From contig JAMPIT010000059.1 of assembly GCA_026261815.1 (NCBI GenBank), positions 21,748,001 to 21,812,000 on the forward strand: 64,000 nt of DNA. Reading direction: 5' to 3'. The notes under the pieces were generated by a model. It searched no databases. It had not been told where the DNA came from and saw only the letters and a list, made by a program, of their open reading frames with translations. Positions 12,991 through 27,900 of the stretch are shown one piece after another. Both the position numbers and the translations under genes were made by a program. Positions within the stretch are counted from its first letter, which is position 1. Every line of letters begins with the position of its first letter. This DNA comes from Monarcha castaneiventris obscurior. Lineage: Eukaryota > Chordata > Aves > Passeriformes > Monarchidae.

Positions 12991-15392
12991 GGCCCTGGGT
13001 AGCTAAATTAAATGGTTCTTTAAGGCCTCCCTTGTCTTCTGATCTGAGGCTGTTTGTTCTGTAGGAGGATTTTGCAGTGTTAATAGCTTGTATTCTGTAC
13101 TGCAGTAGGTTCCAGCAAATGTATCCACCAGCTTATAAATTACATGGATAAAACCACTCAGACCAACTCTGCATTTGTTTTTCTTCTACATCCCTTGCAG
13201 CAGAACTTGCTTTCTTTCTAATGAGAAAGAGGGAAAAAAAACAGAAAGAGAGAAAAATTAAAGTCCTCGCTCATTTTGCCGTCCACCAGAAATCATAATG
13301 AACAACATAAGGAACTTTTCAGACTTTTGGAAATTTATGGTGAATAATTCTCGCATTCAAAGGGATAGGGACTGGGATGTAAAAAGCCAGGCAACCCATA
13401 CAATCCCCAGTGACCTTCAGTGCAGGGCATTAGGGCTCACACCTGCCTGGGCTTATCTGCCATCAGGTTAGCTCTGTCCTGGGTGGATGTGCAGCTTCAT
13501 TCCCTGTTCTCCAAGCCTGTTTCATGTTCAGGCCTATGCACTGAAAGTGTTTGCTATGAAAAGAACAACTGTTTGGTGTCCTAACAGGGAGACTGCACCC
13601 TCGACAAGATTGTGTATTTATAAGCTGAACCTGTCTTGAGAGGTGAGAGGAGTCAAATCTTTAGGGGAGGAGAACATTGAAAAGGCAGCCTTTTGTTGCT
13701 AGCAGGGGGGTTTCCCACATTGATCTCTAAAGCTGAATTCTAAGATGTGTATTTATCAGAAAACACAATAAAATAAACTTCTTTGGGTAGCTGAGAGTGG
13801 CCTGGGAAGGTAAGTAGAGGGCAACACTATTCACTACTACATGAGATTGCCACGTCCATGTATCTCTCTCACAACCTTTCCTCCAATACAAGCAATCAGA
13901 AAAGGTGGTCCAATTTTAATCTGCTTCTTCTAATAGGTTTTCAGTAACATGTTAAGGTAATCTCACAGTATTTCATGTTGCACTTCTGGCTAACTCCCAC
14001 TTTAAAGAATATAAACTGGAGCTTTTACAGCTTCATGTGCTTGAGGTTTGTCAAAGTAAATTCAAAAACAAACAACAGTATCCTTACAAAGACAGAAAAA
14101 CACTGGTATGTTTTTATTTGCAGGAACAGTTTGGGTTTTTCTTTCCAGAGCTATAAACATTATGGTTATGTGTAAAGCTAACAAGTAATTCTCTGACTAT
14201 AAGACATCTTTGTTGTCTGTCTCCATAATTCTGACACAACTACTGAAGTAGTACTGTCCTTATTTGGGGTGGAAAAAATAGAGCTGTGAATTACTCTTTG
14301 CTGGTATCATGGGAACCAGTTGTAATTGGGCTTCAACATACACATACATGCTCTCTGGTATGCAATAGAACTGTGGTTTTCAAATGTAAGCACAGGCAAG
14401 CTGTGGAAAATAAAATTGCACACACGCCTTTTAATAAGCAGAGCCACCTTCATGTGTGTTCAGTTTGCCCTTTTGCTTCTTGCAGGGCTGGAGTTTTATG
14501 GTTCAAATGCAAACCAGCCAGTTTATATGCAGATTTTATGGGAGGAACACATAGAGCAGTCTCTCAAACTTTTACAGCCAAGAGCGACTTCTTTCCCTTA
14601 TCTGTATATAGAGCATGTTCTCACATAAAGCAATAGCTATGCCATGCAATGTCCTAAACATGGCTTTGAATACTATTGCATCTCTTGACCACTCCATCTG
14701 CCCATATCTGTGGATTTATGCCCTGCAATGACCACTTGGTGCTCCTGTCTCCTCAGCACATTTTAGCAGTGCCACTTACTTGTCCTTTTCCTCAAAGAAG
14801 CCTACCACAGGAGTGTGACCAAGGCAAGCTATATTCAAACCTTCTTTCATTCCTTTTTTAAGAAAAATTTAAGATTTTGTATTTTACATCCACAGGCTTT
14901 TCACAAGTGCAATGAAAGGAGATTCTTACCTGCACAATAACAGAAAATGATCAGTATTATATGCAATATTATCTCTAAGGATGTAAGAAAGGGGAACTTG
15001 TAGGGACTCTTAGGACAGACAGAAGAAAAGACTTTTTTAAGCTGTTCTGTGAATTCTTAGGCTCCTGGGCCTGGTATATTTGTTCATAGTCCTTGTAATA
15101 GTACGAAGCGAAAGAATATAATATTGTTTTTTCCCCAAACTAGACATATTAAAATTTAGTCGTGTTTTCATATTTTTACTTTAAAAATCTCCAAGAGGTC
15201 TTCGTACCAGACACTGTAAAACTTTATAGCAAAGAGGTAGAGTTTTTCCTAAAAAGGTTTCAGTCAAAGAAAGAGCTCACTCTGGTATTCCTAACAATGT
15301 ATGCTTTGTTTGAGTAATAGTCAAATTTACCAGTATGCGTTTGAGAGAACCTAAGTAATTAGTACCTGACTATGTAATCAGTCTGAGTAATG

Positions 15393-15412
15393 CTCCTGCA
15401 GCAGTGCAGGAG
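15393..15412. repeat. Short hairpin, 8-bp arms with a 4-base loop
   Basis: CTCCTGCA, then GCAG, then TGCAGGAG. A perfect stem, but this small it can occur by chance, and there is no T-run or other context to suggest a role. Confidence 0.7.
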
Positions 15413-18400
15413 TGCACTGTGCAACTTCAGTGTAAGTTAGAAGGAGACTGCGCTGCTTGTGAATAAGCAATTTCTCTTTTTCACAGTCTAAACTTAAAGA
15501 TTTTGAGCTTGAGGATAAATATTCATTCATGCCCTTTCCCTTATTTCTGCACCTTTTCAAAACAAGATACAGTAGGGTTTATTTATTTTTCTTTTTAATG
15601 AATGTGTCGCCTTTTTTTCTTCTTTTCGCTCCACTGCTTCTATTTCTCTTAACTGTGGTTTCGTGATGATTGAACCATTGTGAAATATTCAGCTGGTTTT
15701 GTTGATCTTAAATCAGAGCAGTTGTTGGGCAGGGGAGGCCTGGAAAACTTCAGTCAGGCAGTGTTTCCCCCTGAAAAGTAAATGAAAATATCATAAATGA
15801 CCTGTCAGGGGCATTCTGGCCCCACTGACTCCGTGAAGGCTGGCATGTGGCTGCAGGCACCCTCCAGCTCCAGCTGCACGTGAGTCTGAGGGATCTCGGC
15901 TGGCAGGGGCCAGTTGGGCTCTCGGGGCGTGGATCTGGGTTTCACGTTTGTAATGAAAAGGCCTTAACCGCCTTGGCTGCTATCTTAAGATACGTGCAGC
16001 CTGGTTTCGTGCTTGTTCCAACCTGTTTTGTTCTTCCTGGCAGCAGACTCTCCTCTTGCTGCAGCTAACAGTGCTGGGAAGGTGGGGGGATGGAGAGCCA
16101 GTCCCCATTATGCGGGTTTGGGAAGTTTCAGATTTCCTTGCTGAACGCTGTTGGGGCTCTCCAGGACAGTTCAGCCTAACATGTTGGTGGGCACGTTGTT
16201 GCAAGGATAACATGCAAGTATGAGAGACCTGAGAGTCTTGGAGCTTTAAGCTTTGCTGCGTGGCACAGTTAGCAAAGGGCCTGGGTAACTTTTTAGGAGG
16301 AATTCCTGGTTCAAGAGAGTGAAACAAGCCCCTAGTGCAACGTGCTGGCTGACCCACAGATCTTCTCCAGGAGCTGTCGTCAGTGGTCATCTGCTGGAGA
16401 CTGCTGCTGTTACCTAAGCACAGTGGTCCTGGAGAAAAGTAAGATTCCAAGGGCAGAATATACTCTGTAGAACTGTAAAATAAGATGGCTTTGTGCTTTT
16501 TTCGAAAATAATGGTTATGGTGATTTTTGATGCTGCAGTCTCCTTGATTAGTTAACCTATCAGAATATATTATTAAGAAAATTCAAAGTTTTTGCTTACT
16601 GTGTAGAAATCCAGAATTATTCCAGCATCTTTCTCCTTTCTCCCACCTTTCACCTGTCAGTTACTATTTTTGCCAAGTCGCCTGAGCAGCGGTAGGAGCA
16701 GAGGGACCCCCTGCCCTCTGCAGTGACCCGTGGATGTCTGCTGGTAGGGAGGCAAGGTCCCTTGCTCCTTCCCTCTGCAGACACAGAGTTCTTTTGTCAC
16801 GGTCCTGCTAGCAGGGCATGCGAGAGCAGTGCCTCTCGGGAGGGATTACTGCATATTATTATTGCAGACTTGGGCAGCCAACCCTACAGTAATCATACAC
16901 TGGCAGGTTCCTGTCCAGCATGTGGAAGCTGGGATGTCTATTTTTTTAATTCTAGACTGAAGCTGACAGCCTGGTGTGCAGCCATCCCCCTGTCTCCTGG
17001 GAGGAATGGGAGTGTGAGGCGCCCCGAGTTCATGCAGGATGTCCTGGGAAGAGCAGCATAGCCCTGCTCAGCCATGGAAACAGCACTGTGGACCAGGCTG
17101 TTGAGGTTCAGTGTCTCAGCCTCTGTGACGAGGGGTTCACTGGGGTGCAGAGCTGAAGCTGATCTTCTCTTTATCTCTGGCAAAGCCGGTAAATCCATGC
17201 CTGCTGCATGAAGCTTTCTGTCGTGGTTTGGCACTGCCATGGGTTGTGGTGAGCTCCACTACTGGGCCCAGCGAGATCTACAGGGAAGCTGAGTGAATGA
17301 TCAATCCCTTCCTAGACCCAGGCTAGTTCTACACATGGACTGTCACATGCCTCTGGACCACACGTCCTGAGATCCTCGTTAACACACATTGGTAGGAGGA
17401 AACTGTACTTGTGCTGTGTGAAGCCAGCTGAGATTCAGCTCCAGCCTAGTCTATGAAATAGGGCCAAAGTCTCTTCTGTCCCAAGGTAGTGCTGCTCCTG
17501 CCAATGGTTATAGATGGCACTGGCTAATTCTGAGTGTGGATAAACCACCTGCACTTATTTTTTTTTATTTGACTGTGCTTCCATGCTAGCAAAAAATAAT
17601 TCGTTGATATGTAGGGTGCCTTCTCACGCAGGAGAAACTATGCTGTTTCAACAACTATGCTGTTGTGGGACCCAGCACTAACTTGGGTAGGTTAAAAGGC
17701 AGCTTTGGACACCTGCTGAGAGCTGGTCTGTCACTGCCTACAGAATAATTACAATTAACTCTGCATGTCAGAACCAGGCACATAAGTAAGAAGGGGTCAC
17801 CTCCTCCCACGGTTGTCTAAGGTCACCTTCCAGTTACCTTAGGTCAGACCTGGAAAAAATCCCAGTTGCTGTTCAGCTGAATTAATGGCTGTAGTGGCAG
17901 AGGGAGTGGCCTTACCGTTTCTCCTCAGAGAGCATTTCCTGAAAGCCTGATGAATTGTTTTCAGATCAGCACGCATGGTAAAAGTTAACTTTGAAATGGC
18001 ATAGGCCTGTTGACTAGGCTGATATAGAAACAGTACTGTGTGCTTAGGTTTGGAGAAAATGCCCAGTGTTTCATGTTCACCTTCCCGTAGTTCTTCTTTG
18101 AGCATTCTCCATTGTGTGTGATGGGTCATCATGTCCATAATTGTTTTCATGGACAGATGTCCTTAGGAGCTTACTGTATTCAGGGCTTCAGTTGCTCCCT
18201 TTTCCACATCTTGCCCTCTCTCTCCTCCCCCCAGTGTGAGTTACCATTGTACACCTGCAAGTTTTGGGGGAAGGCAAGTTGAGCAGACAGTTACTTCGTT
18301 TAAAGGACCACTTTGAGCCGTAGATAAAATATGCCCTAGGCTGTCTTCCTAGCAGTGTAGCAGTAAACCTCTCACCACAGGCAACCTGCAGGAACAGCAG

Positions 18401-18749
18401 GTAGTAAAAGCTGGCTTAATGAAAAGCCCCTCTGATCCTTTAAAGATGAGAAAAGAGTGAGTGAGGGGCTGATGTTCAAGCCAGGGTTGTTCCTGTTTTC
18501 TGGGCTTGAGCAACAGTAAGTAGTGCCAGGGGTGTGGGTGGGAGTGTGGCGTGCCAGTGAAGGGGAGGGGTTGGTTTGTCATTACACGGCGATTAGGGAT
18601 ACTGTAGAAATGCCATTTTGTAATATTGTAGAAAAAAAGATTAAAAGTTAACTTTAAAAAGAAATATAAAAGGGCTTTTGCTGTCTTCTAAAACAAATAA
18701 TTCATGCTTCAATTTGGACTTAGGCTTTCACAAGCGGAAATTACATAAG

Positions 18750-18972
18750 GGTTAGGTCAGGTATTAGGGGTAGAATCTTCACCCAGATGGTGGCTGGGCA
18801 CTTGAACAGGCTTCCCAGGGAAATGGTCGTGGCACCAAGCCTGAGAGAGTTCAAGGAGCATCTGGACAATGCTGTTAGTCACCTGGTTTAGTTTTAGGTA
18901 GTTCTGCAAGGAACAGGGAGCCCGATGCCATGATCCCTAAGGGTCCCCTCTCAATTTGAGATAGTCTGTGAT
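18750..18972 (+). repeat. CR1-type LINE 3' end fragment
   Basis: The segment has the CR1 line-up CACTTGAACAGGCTTCCCAG, GTGGCACCAAGCCTGAGAG, TTCAAGGAGCATCTGGACAA, then GATGCCATGATCCCTAAGGG and a degraded ATTTGAGATAGTCTGTGAT end. It is truncated at the 5' side and lies in the same direction as MYO10. Confidence 0.82.
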
Positions 18973-21900
18973 CTGTAATCTCTGCAAACTGACACAGAGC
19001 TTTGTACCATCTCTCATTTAGATTTTTTTATTCTTGTAACATAGAGGTAAAAAACCTTAAAACTAATTATTGTTTTTAAACAAGCAAATATGAGGGTAGA
19101 CCCTTATCTAAATTTCACTGGAGTGGGTTCAAAAAAACTTGAAAATTAATCCCTCAAAGATGATTTCAAGCTCCACCAGTTCACTGTCATGTCACTCTCT
19201 TGCATATTCTGTTTCTCTGGAAACATGCCAATACGTAAACATCCAAAAGGTGTTTCTTAAAATTAAGGCAGGGAGAACCTACAGGAGCAGGCACATTGCT
19301 GTTGTTAACAAAAGGTTATTTGATTAAAAAGCTGAGTACAATCAAATATTGTTGCTGTGAAGCACATAGTACTTACACTAGCCAAAATCAAGCCAAGTTT
19401 TGGGGAAGTCAAAAAAAAAATAACCAAGGGAAACATAAACTGAAAGTTCTATAGTTAGAAGTTGTCAGGAGATCTGAAAACTGAGATTGTGTGTTTAAGA
19501 ACTTTCTTTATGCATATGCAAGTTGTCATTTCTTTAATTCACAATACAGCTTTAAAAATAGTCAGTGCAGAGGGCTTTTTTGCCCTCAGCACTGGATTCA
19601 TGACTAACGCCTGCCAGTATCCTATTCTTGCTCTGTATTATTCTATTGCCCTTATGTATTTAGGGCGTCTCACAGAACATTTACACTCCTGTTTCAAGTA
19701 AGAGCATTAATTTGTTTTCTGACAACCCTTTTGTGTTACCTGTGACATTTGGTCCTCCCTTGGGTGTGGGCACAGCAGACAGGGAACCACTTGACTGACA
19801 GCCAGACTGAGGTGTTCCTCTGCCAGCGTTTCAGGGACTGGACACTTAAAATTCCAAATGAAATGCGTGTGTAGGTTGGAAAGCAAGTTCTTGCCTTGCC
19901 AGATGGGACAGGGTGGTTCCAAAGGGACAGATCTCCCTGCGGGGAGGTGATGGGCAGGAGAGGGCACCAGGAGGGAAACTGGGACCATAATGGTGAGGGG
20001 CAGAGGTGTGGGGGAGGGAGGAGAAATGACTGGGAATAGGGGAAGTTTTGCAAGAGGAACACAGAGGTGGAGTTGGTGGTGGAAAGCCCTGGAGGATAAG
20101 CATGCTTTACTCTGTTCCCAGAGGTGCAAGACCTGCAGGAGCAGAAGATGTGAGCGAGTTGGGTCTGGGAGGTTACTGCTGGAGCCTCTGTGGGGGTGTG
20201 TTTCAGGATGGAGGTAGCTGAGGGGTGTGAGACCTTGCAGTCCTGCCTGGTGCATTGCTGTGGGAGCGAACTGGGTCATGCTGCCAGTAGCCAAGTGCTG
20301 TCTGCGCTGGCTCTTCTCCAGCCTGGCTCCTGGCCATGTCGGTTGTCTCACGGCTGGCGTGAGGGTGGCCCTGGCACTGGAGCCTGCTGGGGTGCTCCTG
20401 CAGGTCTGCCAGCTCTTGACACCCAGCCAGTACCGGCTGAGTGAGCCACAAGCTGGAGCACAACCTCTGGTGTCTGGCTGCATCTGACCAGAGCTGAGGG
20501 CTGGTTGCTGCCTGGTAGGAAAGGTGAAGGGAATCTAAGCCCTGAATAGTCTCAGTACATGGAAATTTGCTGTGAAGACCATCCATTTCCATGCAAAAAC
20601 CTTTCTTCTGGGTCTATTTTCTTTTTATTCCCTCACAGACCTCTGCAGCAGAAACCTTGTAGGGGGAGCACCCCAGCCCAGTGGCTGTGGTCCCCCTGTG
20701 CTGAGGCACCAGCTTGCACTGGGTTGATGCAAGAACTTCTCATCCATTAGAGCTGGTATGTGGCAGAGCCTCCTTGTTTGGGCAATAATACAGTGGTGAC
20801 AAGTGCCACAAACTTTCCTGATGAGAAATGCCTACCAGGCAGCTGTGCCTGGCAGCAGCTCCCTCGATAGCTCCTGGTCCCCTTGTGCATGACTTCATGC
20901 AGGTGGGACAATTCCTACAGGGTTTGGGCACCACTGGCACCCACAGGCCATGGGGGCTACACTGGCAGCCCAGGTAGGGTCAGTTCATGCCAAGTACTAG
21001 GGTGAGAAGAATGTAGAGGGGTGAGGCCAAAAGGCTCACAATAGCATTGCTCACATTTGGTTTGGAATCCTGGAGAGCATCACTGGAGTATCATTGTCTC
21101 TAGCAAGCCTTTGGGACAAGACTTGCTCTACAGGATGGTCCTTCAGAGCTCCCATAGAAACATTGCCTCTGATTTCACTGCTGCAGAGTTGTACACTGGC
21201 TGCTCCTATCCTAGTCTTGGAGACAGTCCAGTCAGCTATCTGCAGGGCTTTTCCCTTTTTTTTTGTTTTTAGAAAAAAACACCTATTGAGATTAATTGCT
21301 TTGTGTCTCAAAAAAGCTGGTATAATTTGTAGGCTGCTTATTGACCATAGTTGTTCCACTTCTTGATAGAGGGGCATATTATTCAAATTCAGCTTTGTTC
21401 ATTCAATTGCAAGTAGTCATTGTTTATTTCTATGAATCATGGAATTAATACAAATTTGAAACAGAGAAATTCACTTGAGTTGTAAGTAACACTGAGAGGA
21501 GAGTTAATGCTTTCAGTGCCTGGAATTATCCATAGACATGCTTTTCCACTGTGTGGAAGATGATAGATAAAGGTTGAGAGTTTTTAGTGTTCTGGTCTTC
21601 CTCCTGAGGAGACCTTCAGTTTTCATCCTCTTGTCCTTTGAGCTCATTGAGGTGAGGTGCAGTGAAAGCAAAAGGAGTTACTGCCATTACATCTGTTTAC
21701 TGGGTGCTCCTTACAGTAATACTGATTTGGGAGTGCCTTTGGTGGGGTGTTCCAAAACAGATGGAGGATTGAGCCCATGGGGAACATGGGCCCAGACCTT
21801 CTGGTTCTTTGCTACAAGACAGGATCTGCTCTGTGTCTCATCCTGCAGTGACGTGCCTCAGGGGTCAGAGGGTCAGAGCCTCCTCACTGGGTTGCTGTGG

Positions 21901-24900
21901 GGCCAAAGCTGGTCAGACCTCACTGCTGACTGGCTGCCTGTCAGGGAGCTGAAGGCACGCTGAGGGACATGTCCTGCGTCCTGCCCTTGGACTGCTTCAC
22001 TTGGTCCAGCATTCTGGGAAAGCTTGGGCAGCTGCAATTCTCCCACTTCCTTGTCCACAAACAGGAGCACTTTTGCACGGTGAAGAAGGTGCTGGTGACG
22101 TGTGAGGAATGTGGCACGTTTTCTGTAGTACTGCAGTTGCAGTATTTATAGGTGGGCCTCTTAAACTTCGAGCTTTGCAGTATCTGCAGGTGCTGTAATT
22201 TAGACAAGGTCACTTAGAAAGAAAGTTCAACTAAAGATGCACCTTTCTATTTTTTTCTTGTAAGAATTATATGGACTGCCTAGAGGCTTATCTTACAGTA
22301 GTATAATCTTGGTAAAATGGATGTGTTTAGTTCAAATTACATTTCTTAATTGTCTGTGTAGGGAAGCCCAATTGAAGGGTCATAAGTGCTGAACCTGTAA
22401 TTAGAACCTTGTTTGTACTCAATGACAGAGCTCACCTATGAGCGGAAATGGTTTAGAGAATGGAGTAAACTTAAAATACCTCTTGTGGAATGGGCGTTAG
22501 GTGGGAAGTGTTGATCAGAGAAGATTGTTGACAGTGGTCAGCAGGTAGGGGAACAACAAAGAGGCGCAATTTAGTGGGTTGCCGAGCTCTGCTGTGGCAC
22601 TGACCAAGGCTATCATCCTGGCAGCATGCTTCCCCACACTGTGGAGCTTGGGAGCAAGAAGGGATATTCTGTGTGGGTGTGAGAACCTGAAAGTTGTAGT
22701 AGGAAAGCCATTCCAGGAGGTGCTGCAAACCATTGGTGGTGCTGTTGCTGCTGGAGGCTGGGGAGAGGGTGAGGAAGGCTCCAGGACAGGCTCCCAGCAC
22801 TTGAACCTGGGAGCAGCTACTGACACACATGTCCCAGGCCCGATGAGTCTGAAAAGTGATATGAAATGGGGACTGAGAGGAGGGGTTTGGAAGGGGGTTG
22901 ATTGATAGGAAGAACAAAGACTGAAAATAGCAGGAACAAAAGTGAGCAGAGGGTAAGGATAAAGTGTAGGATTACCACAATTTACAGGCTGTGTACTACT
23001 CAAGTGATTAGGTAGGTACAGTGATGTGCAGAGTGGCATTTAGACATTTTCAATTAGAGATCCAGATTAACATCTAATAGGTAGGGGAGGCCAGGGAGTG
23101 CAATAGTTCCCAGCATAAAAGGGGGAGAATTTTACAAAACAGATGGGAAACAGGCTGATTCTCAGCTGATGTGTGTATGGGATAGTTGCTTGAAGAAAAG
23201 GCCAGTTAGTCACAGATAGCAGATTGGTAATATTTTTTTCCTGACATAAATACTTTACATAAAATTATTTCATTTTCCTTCATAGTTTCATGGGTAAGAA
23301 ACTTCATTGTGGAGTTTTCTGTTTACTTTGATAGAGATTAAATTACATTACATCAAAGCAAGCCTTGGGCCCTGGTACATCTTGTTGCCTGAAAGATTAT
23401 TTTGGAACAACGCAGTGAGTGTCTAAGGTCAACTGTTACAGAAAAATAGTAAATTATTGGACAAAAACATTACTCAGGTCACCCTCTTGTCATGATTAAC
23501 TGTAGAATTTTAAAATGTCAATAGTTCTTCTGCTTTACATTTGATCTTAAATTACCTTATATTTTATCAAGGGAGCATCCTTGTCCTATATTTTAAGTGT
23601 CTAATTAGACAGTAGTTCTCTCCAGGAAAAAAAGAGTAAAATACTACATTTTTATTTTTGTTTTTAATCTCTGGGTCCTTGGGCTTGTCATGATTTATTT
23701 TGCTCCCTGGAACGCCGCATTCCACAGTTTGTAATGGCCTCCTTTTTCTACTTGGACTCATCTATAAAGACATTTTGTAAGATTTATTGCCTTCTTTTAA
23801 CTTCTAAACACGAGGGAAACACAAATGATGATCCTCAGTTCAGACCAACAGCAGAGAATAAAAAAAGAATTGATATTTTAAAGTGGGTGTTTGTCTGTAC
23901 AGTCCTGTGTGTTTTGCTGGGCTATGCTCATCTCTGCTGTGGGGTAAGTGACAATATGCAAAAAGATGCCTCAGAAAGCAGAGAGCACTGATGTTGTGAA
24001 CGTATGAGCCGAGTCCTCTGGAGATGCTCTTGAACCGTGGATTTTTGTGGACATGACAGTAACCATTGCAATTAACCCTGTGAAGAGTTCACATAGGGCA
24101 GTCCGTGGGACAGCAACAGGAAGGCTGTGGGCTTTACTTTTTGGGTCAGTTAGTTTTGCTTTCTGGTGCTTGTGGGCTGCCCAGATGCTGTAGCAGTTGG
24201 TTTACTAATATCATAGGTATTATTGAAAAAATAGTGGTTGTTTGGTTGTATGTTTTTGGTTTGTAAACCTGTCTCCCAGATGACTTCTGTACAATAGATC
24301 TTTGTCTTCACTTTCCCCATCCTACTGAATTTTATGTTTTCCATATTTTACATTATCCCTCTGGTTATATGGATTTGAGCAACTTAATTTAAATTGAATG
24401 TGTGACAAGACTTTAATATTTCTGGTTCATGTGTATGGATATCAGGATTATCTTCTGTAAGACCCTGCAGTTTATATACTACATCTAGGATTGATAAAAG
24501 CACTTTCTTGTGCAGACAAGGGCAGCAGAGGGAGCTTGGTTACGTGTCTGTTACCCCAACCAAGAAACCCTCTCGATGTATTGGAACAACACTGCCAACA
24601 GGGACATGATAAGCTGCATCAGCATTCCCAAGCAGGCAGTCCTTGGCATGAGTCAGGCACTTTCAGCACGTGTTACTGATGGCAGAGCTGTGGCAGGTGA
24701 CCGACTGGCACAGTGGCTGCCCACGTGGTGGGTAATGGGGTCACTGGGTAGGAGGGGCTGTTTCAAAATGCTTGCAATATGTGAACTCTTCAGTAGATGA
24801 CCTTGCACATTTTCAGAGAGCAGTTTCAGCAATGAGCTAGCTCGCATCAGGGCTTCCGAGGTGCATATGAGCCTACTTCTGCCTTTAAATAAAAATCTCC

Positions 24901-27900
24901 CAGAAGTCTCACTAAAACAACGAAGGTTGTAATTGAAATACCGACTTATTGGTCAGGAAACATTTGGAGTACCTTCTGCCTTCCTCCCATCCAATATGGG
25001 TCATCAGCAGCAGCCTGAAACCCTGTCTCCTTGTGAAAAACGCCCTGAGAGATTCAGCTGTGTATGGGCTCTATGCAGGCTGGAAATCCCAAGTATGATG
25101 TGTAGCTTTTGCAAGAAGTGGGGATTGTGTGGGTTTTTTGATGTAAGCATAAGCACTTAATTCAGCATTCTCTTAAACTCATTTGACTCAGCTGTTGTGA
25201 AATCTCTTGATGCCATTTAATGACCTGATTCAAGCAGGGATTTTTAAAATTTGGCATCATGTCACAAAATGGCCCGTAAGAGAGAAAGCATGTGTACTCC
25301 TGTCACTAAGAGCCTACTTTGACATTATTTGCTCATGTTAATAAATTGTATTACAAATTACATCTTTTGTTAAAACATAATTTCCATTAGATCTTGAGCT
25401 TGGGGTATTTTTTCGGTGCAGAAAATTAATTTTTTATTGTTTTGTGGTATTTCCCTTAAATGGAAGGCTTGAAAGACAACTTTCTTTTTTTTTTCCCTCA
25501 TGGGCCAGATTAATTGTGCAGAATAGCATTGGTCCTCTGGCTTTTTAGGCCGCTTCCTCATTTCCTCATGTTCATCACAACACCAGTAAGCTGTGGTTAG
25601 GGACAGCAGGGCAGTTTTGAAGGGTTCTCCTTTCCCAGTGAAATGCACTTGGCTGTTGTTAGGCTGAGTTTGCTGTTTTGTCATCTCTTTCTTGAGCTTG
25701 TTCTTTTAGTTGTTGTTGTTCTTTGCATTGGTCCCTCCTATCTCAGCCTCTAATTTTCATTTCCATAATAACATTGAGAGTTCTTATTTTGCATGCTGTC
25801 TCTTTAAGGTTTAATTTAGAGTTTTCCATGCATTCAGCCTGTTTGTTATCTTGAAACATTTATATCTAGAAAGGAAAGAAGTTTTTGCTGATTTCTTATT
25901 TAGGCTTGTCTTAAATCTTACTCTAGTTTCCTGCATATTTCACTTGACCTTCCAGAAATGCTGGGAGGGTCCTTGAGGATGGATGTTCCTGCACTCTGCC
26001 AACAGGGTCCTCTTGAAGTTCAGGAGTCAACTTGGTCGTCTTCCTGTTCTTCGTGCTGATCCTGCAGAATGGCTCTGGGTTCCTATTTCCTGAGGATTTC
26101 AAGTGCTGTAATATTTCATAACATGATCTTCTAGTTAGTAATGATAAAGTTCAAGGTGGTTTTTCCATGTCCTTATCCTAATAAAGGCGTGATTCAAGAT
26201 GAAATAAAACAAAGCAGGCCTTTCAGAGCTTGAGCAGCAGGGCTCAAAAATAAGCTGTTTTAACGAGATGAAGTCTGTACATGTGATCCTGCAGCCCTCT
26301 CTCATGACTTTGATCTTGTTAGATGATTTTGATCAAGTTTTATGGTGGGTTTAAGAAATAAAAGGGATGCATGGTTCTGGCAAAAATTAAAAATAAAAGA
26401 AAAGTAGCTACCCAGTGTTGAAGAAAAGGTCCTCCTTCTTTCTAATTTGGGTGGCAGCCGTTATTAGAAGTTGGTGTGTTTTCTAGCTGAGTGATGCACA
26501 GTCCTGTCTCTGAGTCAGCTCACAGAACAATTTCCTCACCCAAACAAGAAGGCAGTGTGTGGGAGAGATGGAAGTATGAGAACAACTAGGCTGAAGACGG
26601 GAAAATGGTGAGTTTGAGCAGGAAGGATGAATCTGCAGAGACCATCTTCAGTAGTGCTGCCACATGCAACTCATTTGTCATGTTGTTTTTCTTGGTCTTT
26701 GTCTGTGAATTCTTTGCATTCATAAATGTGCTGAGTGATGTACGGGGTGTTCTGCCTACCCTACTAACCTGTGCCTCATTTACCAAAGAATAGACATCAC
26801 AGATATGGAGGTTATCCTCCTAGAAGTGATGTTTTGTTTCCTTTCCATGTTCACATGAGATGCACTCACAGGATATGTGTCATCTCCTTTTGGTTTCCTA
26901 ATTCTCTCACCGAGTCTGTTTTTCTGTATCCAGAATGATACATAGCCTCTGTTAAGTTGCTTACTTTTCTAGGATTTGCTCTTCTTAAATCCCTTTTGCT
27001 TCCAAATCCTTCAGCTTGTGGTATTTTTGTTCTACAGTAGGACCTTTCCATTATGGTTCTTCTGACTAGGAACTGCAGTTTATAACTTTTGAGATGTAAT
27101 TGTCTCTAATTCCACTTACACCTTGTGTGGTTAGTCTTGGGACTGCTAACACAGTTATGCAATAACAATAAAAGTTGTGCAATCGGTTGATACTCTTCAC
27201 ATTTGTTCTGTCTGTTAGATGTCTGGACCACATGTTCCTACAAGTGGCTGCTTTCTCCATCTTGGCAGGATCCCTCTGCCCTTTACAAATCCTTGTCCTG
27301 TCATCTTTACGGTTCTTTACTGTGAAATAAGGCTCTGATCTCTCCATGTCTGTCTTTTTCCCTCAGCCAGGGATTATGCTTAGGATGCTCTGAATCTCTT
27401 GGAACTTTCTGACAGTTTGCTCACTTACCCTGTTGATGCCTGGGATGCCTCCCAGCTCCTTTCAGAAATTTCTTCCCCAGATCTCCCTTTTTGCCCAGCC
27501 TTCCTTCAGTATGCTTTGTGCTGGTGCAGATGACATCTCTAATGGTCTGATGGCCTGTGACAGCATTTGTTATGCTATTTTAATGAATAAATATCTTCAG
27601 GTGGTACTCCTCTGTCAGCTGTTAGGATATCCAAGTACAGAGCTTTGGTGTTTAGTCTGATGTGCCTTCAGCCTCTTGCTTCTTCAGCCTCTCTTACTCG
27701 CTTGTCTCAGCAGGACAGACAACATCCAGTGTTTTCCTGGCTGGCCTCCTACGATGACACTTGTTCAGTCTTTCCTTGCCAGGAACATACATCAGGTTTT
27801 ATGCTGAAAAACCTCTGAGGGGTTTCCTCCTCCTGCACAGAGGTGGCCCCTTAGGCAGGGCTGCACAGCATGACCCCCAGCCTGCAGCAGCATTCCCACA

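Larger units (their letters stand above)
11671..18749 (+). other. Non-coding, inferred MYO10 intron (continued)
   Basis: No exon seen. The stretch holds a CR1 fragment near 12877, a purine-rich patch at 13220-13262, a small hairpin at 15393-15412 and GC-richer patches at about 15800-16100 and 16680-17160. The rest is unique sequence with no recognised function. Confidence 0.7.

Noticed and set aside
22471..23039. Two long overlapping minus-strand frames (148 and 174 codons)
   Set aside because: They are Pro/Ser/Leu-rich chance frames opposite a purine-rich stretch, with no recognisable domain.
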